This document shows, one piece after another, positions 18,799-27,452 of a DNA stretch of 64,000 bases. Positions within the stretch are counted from its first letter, which is position 1. Each line of letters starts with the position of its first letter. The translations under genes were made by a program, and so were the position numbers. Origin of the DNA: Roseicyclus persicicus. GTDB taxonomy: Bacteria > Pseudomonadota > Alphaproteobacteria > Rhodobacterales > Rhodobacteraceae. The DNA lies in contig NZ_JAAZQQ010000001.1 in assembly GCF_012395815.1 (NCBI RefSeq), positions 124,001-188,000 of the forward strand, written 5' to 3'. The notes under the pieces are model-generated. The model ran no database searches. It was not told where the DNA came from and saw only the letters and a program-made list of their open reading frames with translations.

Positions 18799-19632
18799 TC
18801 AGAGGCGGATCGGGTCGCTCTTGGCCAGCCGGTCGAAGGCCATCAGCCCCGCCACCAGCGCCGGCATCTGCGCCAGCGGGATCATGTTCGGCCCGTCCGA
18901 TGGGGCGCGGTCGGGGTCCTCATGGGTCTCGATGAAGACGCCCGCGATGCCCAGCGACACGGCGGCGCGCGCCATCACCGGCGCGAACTCGCGCTGGCCG
19001 CCCGACGATCCGCCCTGGCCGCCCGGCTGCTGCACCGAATGGGTCGCGTCCATGATCACGGGGTAGCCCGTCTTCATCATCTCGGGCAGCGACCGCATGT
19101 CGGCCACCAGGGTGTTGTAGCCGAAGCTCGACCCGCGTTCCGTCAGCAGGATCCGGCGGTTGCCGGTCGACTCGATCTTGGCGACCACGTTGGGCATGTC
19201 CCACGGCGCGAGGAACTGGCCCTTCTTGACGTTGATCGCGGCGCCGGTCTCGCCCGCGGCCAGCAGCAGGTCGGTCTGCCGGCACAGGAAGGCCGGGATT
19301 TGCAGGATGTCGCAGACCGCGGCGGCCGGCGCGCACTGGTCGGGGCCGTGGACGTCGGTCAGCACCGGGCAGCCGACCTCGGCCTTGACGGCGGCGAGGA
19401 TGCGCAGCCCCTCGTCCATGCCGAGGCCCCGCTTGCCCGACAGGCTGGTGCGGTTGGCCTTGTCGTAGCTTGCCTTGAACACGAAGCCCGCGCCGGCGCG
19501 CGCGCAGGCGTCGGCCATGGCGCGGGCGATCATCAGGGCGTGGTCGAGGCCTTCCAGCTGGCAGGGCCCCGCGATCACCGTCAGGGGGGTGTCGTTGCCG
19601 AAGGCCACGGGGCCCGTTTCCACGATCTGCAT
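18799..19632 (-). CDS. kdsA: 3-deoxy-8-phosphooctulonate synthase
   Basis: KdsA condenses phosphoenolpyruvate with arabinose-5-phosphate to give Kdo-8-phosphate, for lipopolysaccharide or Kdo-containing capsule. The 277 residues show IAGPCQLEG, FKASYDKANRTS, GPDQCAPAAAVCDILQIPAFLCRQTDL, INVKKGQFLAPWD and TERGSSFGYNTLV. The Cys in AGPC marks the metal-dependent class; the E. coli enzyme has Asn there. An AAGGA site lies before the ATG. It is transcribed in the same direction as the adjacent capsule-export genes, 41 bases upstream, which fits a shared role, though LPS synthesis alone would also need it. Confidence 0.95.
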   Translation of the reverse strand: MQIVETGPVAFGNDTPLTVIAGPCQLEGLDHALMIARAMADACARAGAGFVFKASYDKANRTSLSGKRGLGMDEGLRILAAVKAEVGCPVLTDVHGPDQCAPAAAVCDILQIPAFLCRQTDLLLAAGETGAAINVKKGQFLAPWDMPNVVAKIESTGNRRILLTERGSSFGYNTLVADMRSLPEMMKTGYPVIMDATHSVQQPGGQGGSSGGQREFAPVMARAAVSLGIAGVFIETHEDPDRAPSDGPNMIPLAQMPALVAGLMAFDRLAKSDPIRL

Positions 19633-19672
19633 GGGTGTCCTTTCCGGTCGTCTCGGCCCTGCAGGGGACAGG

Positions 19673-21376
19673 TCAGGAGCTGACCTGTTCCCGCAGGATC
19701 GTCGCTGTCATCGACACCATCAGGTAGATGCCGGAAAAGACGAGGAAGGCAAGCAGCGTGTTCTCGAAGGCGCGCGGGTAGGCGGCCTCGTCGGGGGCCA
19801 CCGGGTAGACGCCGATCGACAGGTAGAGCGATTGCCGGTTCGCCTCGATCCGGGCGGATTCCAGCTGCTGCAGGGCCTGGGCCAGCATCATCTGCCGGGT
19901 CTCGAGGTCGGCCTGCGCGATCACCAGTTCGGACTGGATGCGCGCCAGCGACGCGCCGCCCACCTCGCCTTCGGTCAGGCCGCTGCGCAGGCTGGCGATC
20001 AGCGCCTCGAGCCGGCCGATGTTGGCCTCGGCCACCTGCACCCGGGTCGCGTTGGGGGCGCGGGCGGCCATGATCTCGGCCAGGCGCAGGCGTTCGTTCT
20101 GCAGTTCCAGCTCGAAGGTCGAGATCTGCTGGAAGATGGTCGACACCTCGGCGTCGGCCGACAGCACCCCGCGCCGCTCCTGCAGTTCCAGCACCCGGGT
20201 CTGCGCCTCGGTCACGCGGCGCTCGGCGTCCTCGTAGCTGTCGCGCGCGCCGGCCATCTGGTCCTCGCGCAGGCGCTGGCTCATCTGGTCCACCCGCTCC
20301 TCGGCGTAGCGGATCAGCGCCTCTGAGAAGGCCTGGCTGGTGGTCGGGTCGGCGGCCAGCATTTCCACCTTCACGACGCCCTCGGTGGGGTCGTAGCCGA
20401 TGGTCAGCTGGTCGCGGTAGGTGGCATACACGGCCTCGTCCGGCGCGTCGGGGGCGAGCCGCAGGAGGGGGTCCATCTGCTCCGACGAGAAATGCGCGCG
20501 GAAGCCCAGCTCCTGGTCGAGCCGCAGCATCGCCTCGCGGCTTTCCAGGTAGCTCTGCACCACGATGCTTTCCTGCACGGTGGCAAAGCTGGTGCCGCCG
20601 AACAGGCTGCCGAGACCGCCCGCGGCGGCGCCGCCGCTTTCGGCCTTCTGGATCACGAATTCGGTGTGGGTGGCATAGAGCGGCGTGGCCACGCGGTAGT
20701 AGTAGTAGGCCACCAGCAGCGTCGGCAGCAGCACGAAGAAGGACAGCCGCGTCGCCAGCAGGAACAGCCGTTTGCGCCGGCGCCGCGCGATGTCGCGCTG
20801 GACCTTCATGATCTCGGCCGCGCGCGCGTCGGCGGTCAGGGGGGCGGGGCGCGCCGGGGCGGGCTGGGCCGGCAGCGGCGCGGCCCGGGTCGTGGCCGGC
20901 AGGTTCGCGCTGCGCTCCTCGGCCTCGGGTCCGAGGGCGTCGTCGACGACCAGTTCCAGCATGTTGGACTGCGCGAAGGGGTCGATGCCCCGCCCGCGCA
21001 GGAGCCGCACGGCGTCGAAATCCGACGTGGGCGTCAGCCCGTGCTTCTGCGCGGTGCGCCGCGCCATGCGCAGCTGCCGCCCGGTCAGGCCCTCGGCGCG
21101 GATCGCGGCGATCTCGTCCTCGAGGCTGCGCGGCGCGGCGGGTTCGGCCTGTTCGGGCGCCGCGGCGCGGCGGGTGGCGGCGGCCGAGCCCGGCAGCGCG
21201 AGGTCGCCGAAGCCGTCCTCGGGCTCGGCGGGGGCGGCCAGCAGCTCGTCGGGGGCATAGGCGCGCGCGGGGGCCGCCCGGGTCTCGTCGCGGGCGGGCG
21301 CATCCCCCGACGGCGGGGGGCGCAACGCATCGCTGCGGCGGATGCGGAACTTACGCGCCTTGGGTGCTGTAGTCAT
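19673..21376 (-). CDS. Capsule polysaccharide export protein, KpsE-like, with N-terminal extension
   Basis: A 567-residue inner-membrane protein of the KpsE/BexC/CtrB polysaccharide co-polymerase group. A span near residues 208-230 (FFVLLPTLLVAYYYYRVATP) is followed by a periplasmic region with long coiled coils (VDQMSQRLREDQ, RRVTEAQTRVLELQERRG) and a C-terminal span near 540-560. The first 190 residues are an unusual cytoplasmic extension: low-complexity Pro/Ala sequence plus a small helical module (GRQLRMARRTAQKHGLTP, RLLRGRGIDPF). The start overlaps the end of the kpsT-like gene by 26 bases. It would couple the ABC exporter to the outer-membrane pore. Confidence 0.87.
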   Translation of the reverse strand: MTTAPKARKFRIRRSDALRPPPSGDAPARDETRAAPARAYAPDELLAAPAEPEDGFGDLALPGSAAATRRAAAPEQAEPAAPRSLEDEIAAIRAEGLTGRQLRMARRTAQKHGLTPTSDFDAVRLLRGRGIDPFAQSNMLELVVDDALGPEAEERSANLPATTRAAPLPAQPAPARPAPLTADARAAEIMKVQRDIARRRRKRLFLLATRLSFFVLLPTLLVAYYYYRVATPLYATHTEFVIQKAESGGAAAGGLGSLFGGTSFATVQESIVVQSYLESREAMLRLDQELGFRAHFSSEQMDPLLRLAPDAPDEAVYATYRDQLTIGYDPTEGVVKVEMLAADPTTSQAFSEALIRYAEERVDQMSQRLREDQMAGARDSYEDAERRVTEAQTRVLELQERRGVLSADAEVSTIFQQISTFELELQNERLRLAEIMAARAPNATRVQVAEANIGRLEALIASLRSGLTEGEVGGASLARIQSELVIAQADLETRQMMLAQALQQLESARIEANRQSLYLSIGVYPVAPDEAAYPRAFENTLLAFLVFSGIYLMVSMTATILREQVSS

Positions 21377-22013
21377 AGAGCTGCTTCGCCTCTTCGAGCG
21401 TGTCGAACTCGTACAACTGCCCGTCCCGCAGCACGGCGGCCCGGCGGGCGAATTTCTCGAGCGTCTGGGCCTGGTGCGACACGATCACCACGGTCGCCTT
21501 GCGCAGCCGTTCGGCCAGCAACGCGCCCGCCTTGCGGTTGAACTCGGCGTCGGTCGTCTGCGGCATGCCTTCGTCGATCAGGTAGATGTCGAACTCCAGC
21601 GCCAGCATCAGCGAGAAGCTGAACCGCGACCGCATCCCGGCGGAATAGGTGCCGACGGGCATGTCGAAGTATTCCTCGATGCCGCAGACCCAGCGGCAGA
21701 AGGCCTCGACGTAATCCGGGTCGAGGTCGTAGAGCTGCGCGATGTAGCGGGCGTTCTCGCAGGCCGAGAGCTTGGGCAGGATGCCGCCCATGAAGCCCAG
21801 CGGGAACGAGATCCGGGCGGTGCGGTAGATGTGCCCCTCGTCGGGTTTCTCCAGCCCCGCCATCATCTTGACCAGCGTCGTCTTGCCGGTGCCGTTGGGC
21901 GCGAGGATGCCGAGGGACGACCCCAGCTCGACCCGGAACGAGGCCCGGTCGAGGATCACCTTGCGGCGTTCCCCGGTCCAGTAGGATTTGGATACCTCGA
22001 CGAATTCCAGCAT
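21351..22013 (-). CDS. Capsule polysaccharide ABC exporter ATP-binding protein, KpsT-like
   Basis: A 220-residue ATPase of the polysaccharide-exporter type. Walker A APNGTGKTTLVKM is near residue 37, the variant signature YSAGMRSRFSFSLMLA near 123 is diagnostic for KpsT/BexA proteins, Walker B IYLIDEGMP near 144, and VIVSHQ closes the site. It precedes and overlaps the KpsE-like gene. The permease partner KpsM is missing: the neighbour on the other side is nhaA, read in the same direction and ending about 190 bases upstream. Confidence 0.9.
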   Translation of the reverse strand: MLEFVEVSKSYWTGERRKVILDRASFRVELGSSLGILAPNGTGKTTLVKMMAGLEKPDEGHIYRTARISFPLGFMGGILPKLSACENARYIAQLYDLDPDYVEAFCRWVCGIEEYFDMPVGTYSAGMRSRFSFSLMLALEFDIYLIDEGMPQTTDAEFNRKAGALLAERLRKATVVIVSHQAQTLEKFARRAAVLRDGQLYEFDTLEEAKQLYDYSTQGA

Positions 22014-22174
22014 GTCCGCGCGCGCTGCCCTCTGGGTCGGTGTCGCCTGTCAGCCATCGGATCGGGGGTCGGAACGCCCCCTTCAGATCATAGCACCCCT
22101 ACATGGGATATGGGGCGGCATTATGTCCAATCCGCCCCAATCCCCAAGCATTGATGTCACGTTTAGGAAAATCC

Positions 22175-22199
22175 GGGGCCCGCGGCGCGCGCGGGCTCC
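22175..22199 (-). terminator. Terminator after nhaA
   Basis: A 10-bp GC stem (22175-22184 with 22190-22199, one G-T pair) and a 5-base loop lies immediately past the nhaA stop. On the minus strand it is followed by GGATTTTCC, a short U-rich stretch. Confidence 0.65.
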
Positions 22200-22201
22200 G
22201 G

Positions 22202-23464
22202 TCAGACGTCCTGCTTCTCGACGCGGGTGAGCTTGCCCACCGCGATCGCGACCGCCGCGGCGGCGAAGCTGAACAGCGCGCCCATCTTGGCCGCGTCCTG
22301 CACCGGCCCGCCCTCGAAGGCGACCGAGGCCACGAACAGCGACACCGTGAAGCCGATGGCCGCCACGCAGCCCACCACCACCAGGTCGATGATCCGCATC
22401 CCCTGCGGGATGCCCAGCCCCATGGGCTTGGCCGCGATCCAGCCGAACAGGAAGATGCCCACCGGCTTGCCGATCAAAAGGCCCGCCAGCACCAGCCAGG
22501 TCGCCGGGCCCATCGACGAGAACTCGACGCCCGCGTTCATCAGGCCGAACAGCCCGAGGATGATCTCGACCGGGTATTTCAGCGCGTGCTCGATCTGGTT
22601 CAGCAGGTCGTGCAGGTGTTCCTCGGCCGCCGAGAAGATGCCGAAGGCGCGGTCGGCGTGCGGGATCGTCGGCACGATGGGCAAGAGGCCCAGCGCCGGG
22701 TGCAGGCCGCTTTCCTGGAAGCCGTACCAGCTCAGGCAGCCCGCGATCAGGTAGGGCCAGAAGCTGAGCGTCTTGCGCACCCAGGTCGAGCGCGGGCGCA
22801 GCTGGTCGCCCCGGTCCAGCCGCCGGGGCAGCCAGTTGAACAGCACGAACACGCCCACCGCCGCGCCCAGCGACAAGAGGAGCCAGACCGGCGCCAGGTC
22901 GCCCGACGGGTAGAAGATGGCGAGGATCAGCAGGCCCGCCGCGTCGTCGGCGATGGCAAGCAGCAGCAGGAAGCGCACCGCCGGGTGGCCCGCGCCGAAC
23001 ACCAGCCGCCCCACCAGGTAGGAGAACGCGATGTCGGTCGCCGTCGGGATGGCCCAGCCGTTCGCGACCGCGTTGTAGGTCTCGGATCCGAACAGCATCG
23101 CCAGACCGAGGTAGACCGAGATCGGCCCGATCATGCCGCCCAGCGTGGCGATCAGAGGCGTCGCCGCCTTCTTGCCGCGCAGCGAGCCGTTCTTGAGGAT
23201 GACGGCCTCCCACACCTCCTTGGCGGCGATGGCGAAGAACAGCGCCATCAGCACGTCGTTGACGAGGTAGTGCAGCGTCAGCGTGCGCGTGACGTGGCCG
23301 TGGCCGTCATCGTGCAGGTGCCCGATGAAGAAATCGTCGATCAGCACGAATTCGACGAAGTGGTGATAGCTCTCGGCGTTCGTGTTGGCCCAGATCAGGG
23401 CGATGATCGCGCCGCCGATGAGAAGGAGCGAATAGCCCGTGATGAAATTCCAGACGCGATACAT
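22202..23464 (-). CDS. nhaA: Na+/H+ antiporter NhaA
   Basis: A 420-residue inner-membrane antiporter that exchanges internal sodium for external protons, for pH and salt homeostasis. Family landmarks include the HYLVNDVLMALFFAIAAKEV region, PTATDIAFSYLVG with the paired ion-binding aspartates split between this and LLLAIADDAAGLLILA, and a C-terminal GCVAAIGFTVSLFVASVAFE. It is longer than E. coli NhaA because of an inserted loop of about 50 residues (HADRAFGIFSAAEEHLHDLL). A GGAGG site precedes the ATG. A marine or saline lifestyle would suit it, but this is only suggestive. Confidence 0.94.
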   Translation of the reverse strand: MYRVWNFITGYSLLLIGGAIIALIWANTNAESYHHFVEFVLIDDFFIGHLHDDGHGHVTRTLTLHYLVNDVLMALFFAIAAKEVWEAVILKNGSLRGKKAATPLIATLGGMIGPISVYLGLAMLFGSETYNAVANGWAIPTATDIAFSYLVGRLVFGAGHPAVRFLLLLAIADDAAGLLILAIFYPSGDLAPVWLLLSLGAAVGVFVLFNWLPRRLDRGDQLRPRSTWVRKTLSFWPYLIAGCLSWYGFQESGLHPALGLLPIVPTIPHADRAFGIFSAAEEHLHDLLNQIEHALKYPVEIILGLFGLMNAGVEFSSMGPATWLVLAGLLIGKPVGIFLFGWIAAKPMGLGIPQGMRIIDLVVVGCVAAIGFTVSLFVASVAFEGGPVQDAAKMGALFSFAAAAVAIAVGKLTRVEKQDV

Positions 23465-23524
23465 GCCGTCCTCCGCGTGTCCCTGACCGCGTGAGTAGCG
23501 GCTGGAACACGGGGGGACAATGGG

Positions 23525-24550
23525 TCAGGCGAGCGCAGCCCATCCGATACCCGCCATAAGTGCGCCGGCGATGGCAAAGCCGATATAGGCCGCGAAAACC
23601 CGTGGCTTGACCAGCGCCCAGACCGCGACGGCGGCGGGGATGCTGCTGACGCCGCCCGCGACGACGAAGGCCATCGCCGCGCCGGGGTTCATCCCCTGCT
23701 CGAGCAGCCCCGCCAGCAGCGGCACCGCGGCATAGCCGTTCAGGTAGGCCGGCGCGCCCACCAGCGCGGCCAGCACGATCGGCCCGATGCCGTCGCCGCC
23801 GATCACCCGCGCCACCAGCTCGGCCGGGACATAGGCGATCAGGAGCGCCTGCAGGAGATAGGCAAGCAGGAGCCACTTGCCGAGGAACAGGAGGTTCGAC
23901 CACCCGCTTTCGGCAAAGATGCGGCGGCGCGGGGCGTCTTGCCAGAAGCGCCAGTTCAGGGTCAGGCGCTTGGCCTTGCAGCAGCCGCCGATGCGCGGCG
24001 CGGCCTTCAGCGGGTCGGCGAAGACCGGGGTCGCGGCCATCAGCTTGACGGTCAGGCCGCCCGCGAGCCCCAGCGCGATGGCGGCCACCGTCTTGGCGAT
24101 GGCGAAGTCGAGGCCGAGGCCGCCCGCGGTGATCGCGAACATCGCCGGGTCCATCAGCGGCGAGGCGAGCCAGAAGGCCATCACCGCCGACAGGGGCGCG
24201 CCCGCGGCCAGCAGGGCCGCGACGAAGGGGATCACCTGGCAGGAGCAGAAGGGCGACAGCGCGCCGACCAGCGCGCCGACCACGATCATCCGGGTCTCGC
24301 GCCCCTTGAAGGCGCCGTCGAGCAGGCGCTCGGAGCCGCTGGCCTTCATCCCCGCGATGGCGAGCACGGCGAACAGGATGTAGGGCAGCGTGCCCCGGAA
24401 ATGCTCCAGCGTCTCGGCGATGGTCGGGGCCACCGCCGCGCGGTCGAAGACGGCGAGCACCAGCAGGATCAGCGCGCCGGTCAGGGCGACCTTGTCGATG
24501 CGCGCCCAGATCCCGGCGACGGGGCGGGGGTGTTGCGTGAGGTCAGCCAT
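23525..24550 (-). CDS. Permease of the ArsP/DUF318 family (SO_0444-like metal efflux)
   Basis: A 341-residue polytopic protein of the PF03773 permease family. The short motif SPFCSCQVIPF near residue 100 carries the paired cysteines typical of this group, and a second Cys pair (GGCCKAKR) sits in the central loop near residue 190. SPLMDPAMF and GAPAYLNGYAAVPL are the matching membrane motifs of the two halves. Members export arsenic compounds or transition metals. The gene overlaps the ArsR-type regulator by eight bases, so it is that regulator's target. Substrate is inferred only as a thiophilic metal or metalloid. Confidence 0.85.
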   Translation of the reverse strand: MADLTQHPRPVAGIWARIDKVALTGALILLVLAVFDRAAVAPTIAETLEHFRGTLPYILFAVLAIAGMKASGSERLLDGAFKGRETRMIVVGALVGALSPFCSCQVIPFVAALLAAGAPLSAVMAFWLASPLMDPAMFAITAGGLGLDFAIAKTVAAIALGLAGGLTVKLMAATPVFADPLKAAPRIGGCCKAKRLTLNWRFWQDAPRRRIFAESGWSNLLFLGKWLLLAYLLQALLIAYVPAELVARVIGGDGIGPIVLAALVGAPAYLNGYAAVPLLAGLLEQGMNPGAAMAFVVAGGVSSIPAAVAVWALVKPRVFAAYIGFAIAGALMAGIGWAALA

Positions 24551-24896
24551 CGGAGGGCTCCGTGCAGGGGGAAGGGGCGGGACCGCCCATGTCGGCGCAG
24601 CATTCGGCGACGAGGAAGCGGGACAGCGCGGCGACGGCGGCGTGGTCCACCGAGGACAGGATGCGCCGCCCGTCCCGCTGCTGGCGGACCAGCCCCGCCG
24701 ACACCAGCTGCTTGAGGTGATGGGTCAGGACCGAGCCGGTGACGCCGATCTCGGCGCCGAGATCCCCGATCGGCAGCCCCTGCGGCCCGGCCCGCACGAG
24801 GCGGCGCAGGATGGCGAGGCGCGGCTCGGATCCCAGCGCGGCGAAGGCCGTGGCGGCAAGGGTCAGCTCGGGGAGGGGCGGCGGTGTCGTTTTCAT
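24543..24896 (-). CDS. ArsR/SmtB family metal-responsive repressor
   Basis: A 117-residue winged-helix repressor. The core runs from FAALGSEPRLAILRRLVRAG through the recognition helix region TGSVLTHHLKQLVSAGLV to the wing RQQRDGRRILSSV. A C-terminal AECCADMGG gives two adjacent cysteines that could bind metal, instead of the CxC near the recognition helix of ArsR. The ATG at 24896 is chosen because it follows the promoter palindrome and matches family length; an upstream start would add about 65 non-homologous residues. It autoregulates the two-gene unit with the downstream permease (inferred). Confidence 0.87.
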   Translation of the reverse strand: MKTTPPPLPELTLAATAFAALGSEPRLAILRRLVRAGPQGLPIGDLGAEIGVTGSVLTHHLKQLVSAGLVRQQRDGRRILSSVDHAAVAALSRFLVAECCADMGGPAPSPCTEPSDG

Positions 24897-24898
24897 GA

Positions 24899-24914
24899 TT
24901 CTATGTTTATAGAA
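24899..24914. promoter_or_regulatory. Inverted repeat TTCTATgtttATAGAA, ArsR operator and promoter
   Basis: A perfect 6-base inverted repeat with a 4-base spacer lies directly upstream of the ArsR start codon in an AT-rich patch. It overlaps a TATAAA -10-like hexamer on the minus strand, with TGGACA 15 bases further. This is the classical layout for ArsR/SmtB autoregulation. Confidence 0.6.
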
Positions 24915-25029
24915 ATGTAGGAATGTTGTCCAGCCCGCGCGCGACGCGGGCGCGGGCGCGGGGCCGGGTTCGCGGGACCAAGCGGCGGGCGGTTTGCGCC
25001 CGGGGAGGGCGCGCCCTATCTCTGGCCCC

Positions 25030-25617
25030 ATGCCCGCGCTTGCGACCCAGATCTCCGACTGCCGCCTCTGCGCCGACCGCTTCGCCGCGACGGCCACGGC
25101 CCACGCGCCGCGGCCGGTGGTCTGGTTCCGGCCGGGGGCGCGGATCCTGATCGCCGGGCAGGCGCCGGGGCTGCGGGTGCACGCGGCCGGGCGGCCCTTC
25201 GCCGATCCGTCGGGCGACCGGCTGCGCGACTGGATGGGCGTCGACGCGGCCGAGTTCTACGACCGCGACCGCATCGCCATCGTGCCGATGGCCTTCTGTT
25301 TTCCCGGCTACGACGCCCGGGGCAGCGACCTGCCGCCGCCGCCGGTCTGTGCCGCGACCTGGCGGGGGCGGGTGATGGCGGCGTTGGGCGACGTGCCGCT
25401 GACGCTGCTGGTCGGGGGCTATGCGCAGGGCTGGCACCTGGGGCGCGGGCCGGGGGTGACGGCGCGCGTGGCGGGCTGGCGCGACCATGCGCCCGGGGTC
25501 TTCCCCTTGCCGCACCCGTCGTGGCGGAATACCGCGTGGCTGAAGACGAACCCGTGGTTCGAGGCCGAGCTGCTGCCGGCGCTCCGCGCCCGGGTCAGGG
25601 AGGTGCTGCACGGATGA
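25030..25617 (+). CDS. Uracil-DNA glycosylase family protein
   Basis: A 195-residue protein of the UDG superfamily. CRLCADRF near the N-terminus, IAGQAPGLRVHAAGRPFADPSG near residue 40 and PLPHPSWRNTAW near 160 correspond to the family's motif 1 (GQAPG) and motif 2 (HPS). Only the Cys-x-x-Cys of the four-cysteine iron-sulfur set is evident early, so it may not be a canonical family 4 enzyme. Base excision repair is the family role; activity is not certain here. It is coupled to the sseB-like gene by an ATGA overlap. Confidence 0.8.
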   Translation: MPALATQISDCRLCADRFAATATAHAPRPVVWFRPGARILIAGQAPGLRVHAAGRPFADPSGDRLRDWMGVDAAEFYDRDRIAIVPMAFCFPGYDARGSDLPPPPVCAATWRGRVMAALGDVPLTLLVGGYAQGWHLGRGPGVTARVAGWRDHAPGVFPLPHPSWRNTAWLKTNPWFEAELLPALRARVREVLHG

Positions 25618-26390
25618 CCCCGCTCGACCATGCCCATGCCGCGATGGAGGCCGCCCCCGAGGACGAGGCCGCGCGGCTGCGCTTCTACGACCGGCTGGCC
25701 GGGGCGGAGCTGGTGCTGCTGCTGGAGGCCGAGGCCGAGGGCGACCGCATCCGGCCGCAGGTGTTCCCGGTGGAGGGGCAGCGTTTCGTGCTGGTCTTCG
25801 ACCGCGAGGAGCGGCTGGCCGAGTTCGCCGGCGGGCCCGCGCCCTATGCCGCGCTGTCGGGGCGGCGGCTGGCCGAGATGCTGGCCGGGCAGGGGATCGG
25901 GCTGGGGGTGAACCTGGGCGTGGCGCCGTCCTCGATCCTGATCGAGGCGGGGTCGGTCGACTGGCTGGCGGCGACGCTGGCCGAGGCGCCGGAGGAGGTG
26001 GAGGAGCGCCCCGAGGAGATCGCGGCGCCGGGCGGCTTGCCCGAGCGGCTGCTGGAGGCGCTGGACGCGCGGCTGGCGGCGGCGGAGGGTCTGGCGCGGA
26101 TGGCCTACCTGGTGGGGGCGACCTACGCCGGCGGGCGGCGCGGGCACCTGATGGCCTTCGTCGACCCGGTGCCGGGGGCGGAGCCCGCGCTGGCACGCGC
26201 GGTGGGGGCGGCGCTGACCTTTTCGGGGATCGAGGCGGGGAGCCTGGATGTGGGCTTCTTCCGGGCGTCGGACCCGGTGGCGGGGCGGCTGGCGCGGGTG
26301 GGGCTGCGGTTCGACCTGCCCGAGGCGCCGAAGGCCGAGGCGCCGGGCGCGCCGGGCATGGACCCGGACGCGCCGCCGCGGCTGCGCTGA
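25614..26390 (+). CDS. SseB family protein
   Basis: A 258-residue cytosolic protein with the SseB N-terminal domain: MTPLDHAHAAMEAAPEDEAA, then FYDRLAGAELVLLLE and VFPVEGQRFVLVFD, and the C-terminal SseB domain with a VGATYAGGRRGHLMAFVDPV block. Very rich in Glu and Ala. SseB-like proteins lack a defined biochemical function. The ATG overlaps the upstream stop (ATGA), so the two are one unit. Confidence 0.8.
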   Translation: MTPLDHAHAAMEAAPEDEAARLRFYDRLAGAELVLLLEAEAEGDRIRPQVFPVEGQRFVLVFDREERLAEFAGGPAPYAALSGRRLAEMLAGQGIGLGVNLGVAPSSILIEAGSVDWLAATLAEAPEEVEERPEEIAAPGGLPERLLEALDARLAAAEGLARMAYLVGATYAGGRRGHLMAFVDPVPGAEPALARAVGAALTFSGIEAGSLDVGFFRASDPVAGRLARVGLRFDLPEAPKAEAPGAPGMDPDAPPRLR

Positions 26391-26405
26391 GGCTGGCGGC
26401 TCGTC

Positions 26406-26500
26406 GGGGCCTTGCCCCTCCTCGCCGGGCCGACGGGCGCCCCGGGCCGGCGCGGTGCGGGGTGGCGGTGTCGGGCCTGCGTATTTGGGGAAAGATGAAG
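26406..26500 (+). repeat. Degenerate REP-like element, copy C
   Basis: Begins with GGGGC-CTT-GCCCC (26406-26418), has GC-rich inverted sequence in the middle and ends with GCGTATTTGGGGAAAGATGAAG. The same order, GGGGC hairpin then GTATTT...AAAGATG, is seen at 46206 and, reversed, at 49262. This copy is decayed in its middle. Confidence 0.5.
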
Positions 26501-26506
26501 CGGGGG

Positions 26507-27439
26507 TCAGTAGCCGAGGCTGCGGTCGACCACGCCGATCATCGGTTCGCCGGCCTCGCAGCGGCGGATGTTCGCGGCGAGGCTGCGGGAGGCGGAGCCC
26601 GGCCGGGTCGCCGAGGCGATGTGCGGCGTGACCGTGACCCGCGGGTGGGTCCAGTAGGGGTGGTCGGCCGGCAGGGGCTCGATGCGGAAGGCGTCGAGGG
26701 TGGCATGGGCGATGCGGCCGCCGTCGAGCGCGGCGAGCAGGGCGTCGTCGTCGATCAGCGCGCCGCGGCCGGGGTTCAGGATCACCGCGCCCTCGGGCAG
26801 CAGCGCGAGGGTGTCGGCGTTCAGCGTGTCCTCGGTGGCCGGGGTGTTGGGCAGGAGCAGGACGGTGATCTGCGCCGTGCGGAGCGTCTCGGCGAGGCCG
26901 TCCGCGCCGTGGCGGCAGGTGACGCCGGGCAGCGCCTTTGGGCTGCGCGACCAGCCCGTGACGCGGAAGTTCAGGCTGGCGAGCATCGTGGCGCAGGCGG
27001 CGCCGAGTTCGCCGAGGCCGAGGATCGCCACGGTCCGGTCGCGGGCGAGCGGCGGGGTGGTCTCGGGGCGCCAGTTGCCGTCGCCCTGGAGGTGGGTGTC
27101 GATCCCGAGGTGGTGGCGCAGGACGTGGCCGGTGACGTATTCCACCATCCCCTCGGTCAGGCCGGGGTCGACCATGCGGGCGAGCGGGACCCGGAGCGTG
27201 GGGTTGCCGACCACGTCCTCGACGCCGGCCCAGAGGTTCAGCACCGCCTTGAGGCGGGTATAGGGCGTGAAGTCGGTGAGCCCGCTGTTCGGGGCGTAGA
27301 CGATGTAGTCGACCGTCGCCGGGTCGGCCTCGGTGGTCAGGCGCGCGTCGGCCAGGCCGGCCTCGGCCAGCGCGGCGCGCAGCGGGGCCTCGTACTGGTC
27401 CCACCGCTCGGATTTGGCGGCGAAGAGAATGGTGGGCAT
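26507..27439 (-). CDS. ghrA: Glyoxylate/hydroxypyruvate reductase A
   Basis: A 310-residue D-2-hydroxyacid dehydrogenase that reduces glyoxylate and hydroxypyruvate with NADPH. The dinucleotide site LGLGELGAACA is near residue 137, the active-site Arg lies in LNPGRGALID, the Glu in FRIEPLP, and the His in VTPHIASATRP. The N-terminus MPTILFAAKSERWDQYE and AGVEDVV match GhrA. The ATG at 27439 has an AGGAG site; an ATG at 27472 inside the rodA end region is less likely. It trails the mre-rodA genes in the same direction with a gap of about 13 bases, so it may be cotranscribed. Confidence 0.9.
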   Translation of the reverse strand: MPTILFAAKSERWDQYEAPLRAALAEAGLADARLTTEADPATVDYIVYAPNSGLTDFTPYTRLKAVLNLWAGVEDVVGNPTLRVPLARMVDPGLTEGMVEYVTGHVLRHHLGIDTHLQGDGNWRPETTPPLARDRTVAILGLGELGAACATMLASLNFRVTGWSRSPKALPGVTCRHGADGLAETLRTAQITVLLLPNTPATEDTLNADTLALLPEGAVILNPGRGALIDDDALLAALDGGRIAHATLDAFRIEPLPADHPYWTHPRVTVTPHIASATRPGSASRSLAANIRRCEAGEPMIGVVDRSLGY

Positions 27440-27452
27440 GGGCAGGCTCCTG

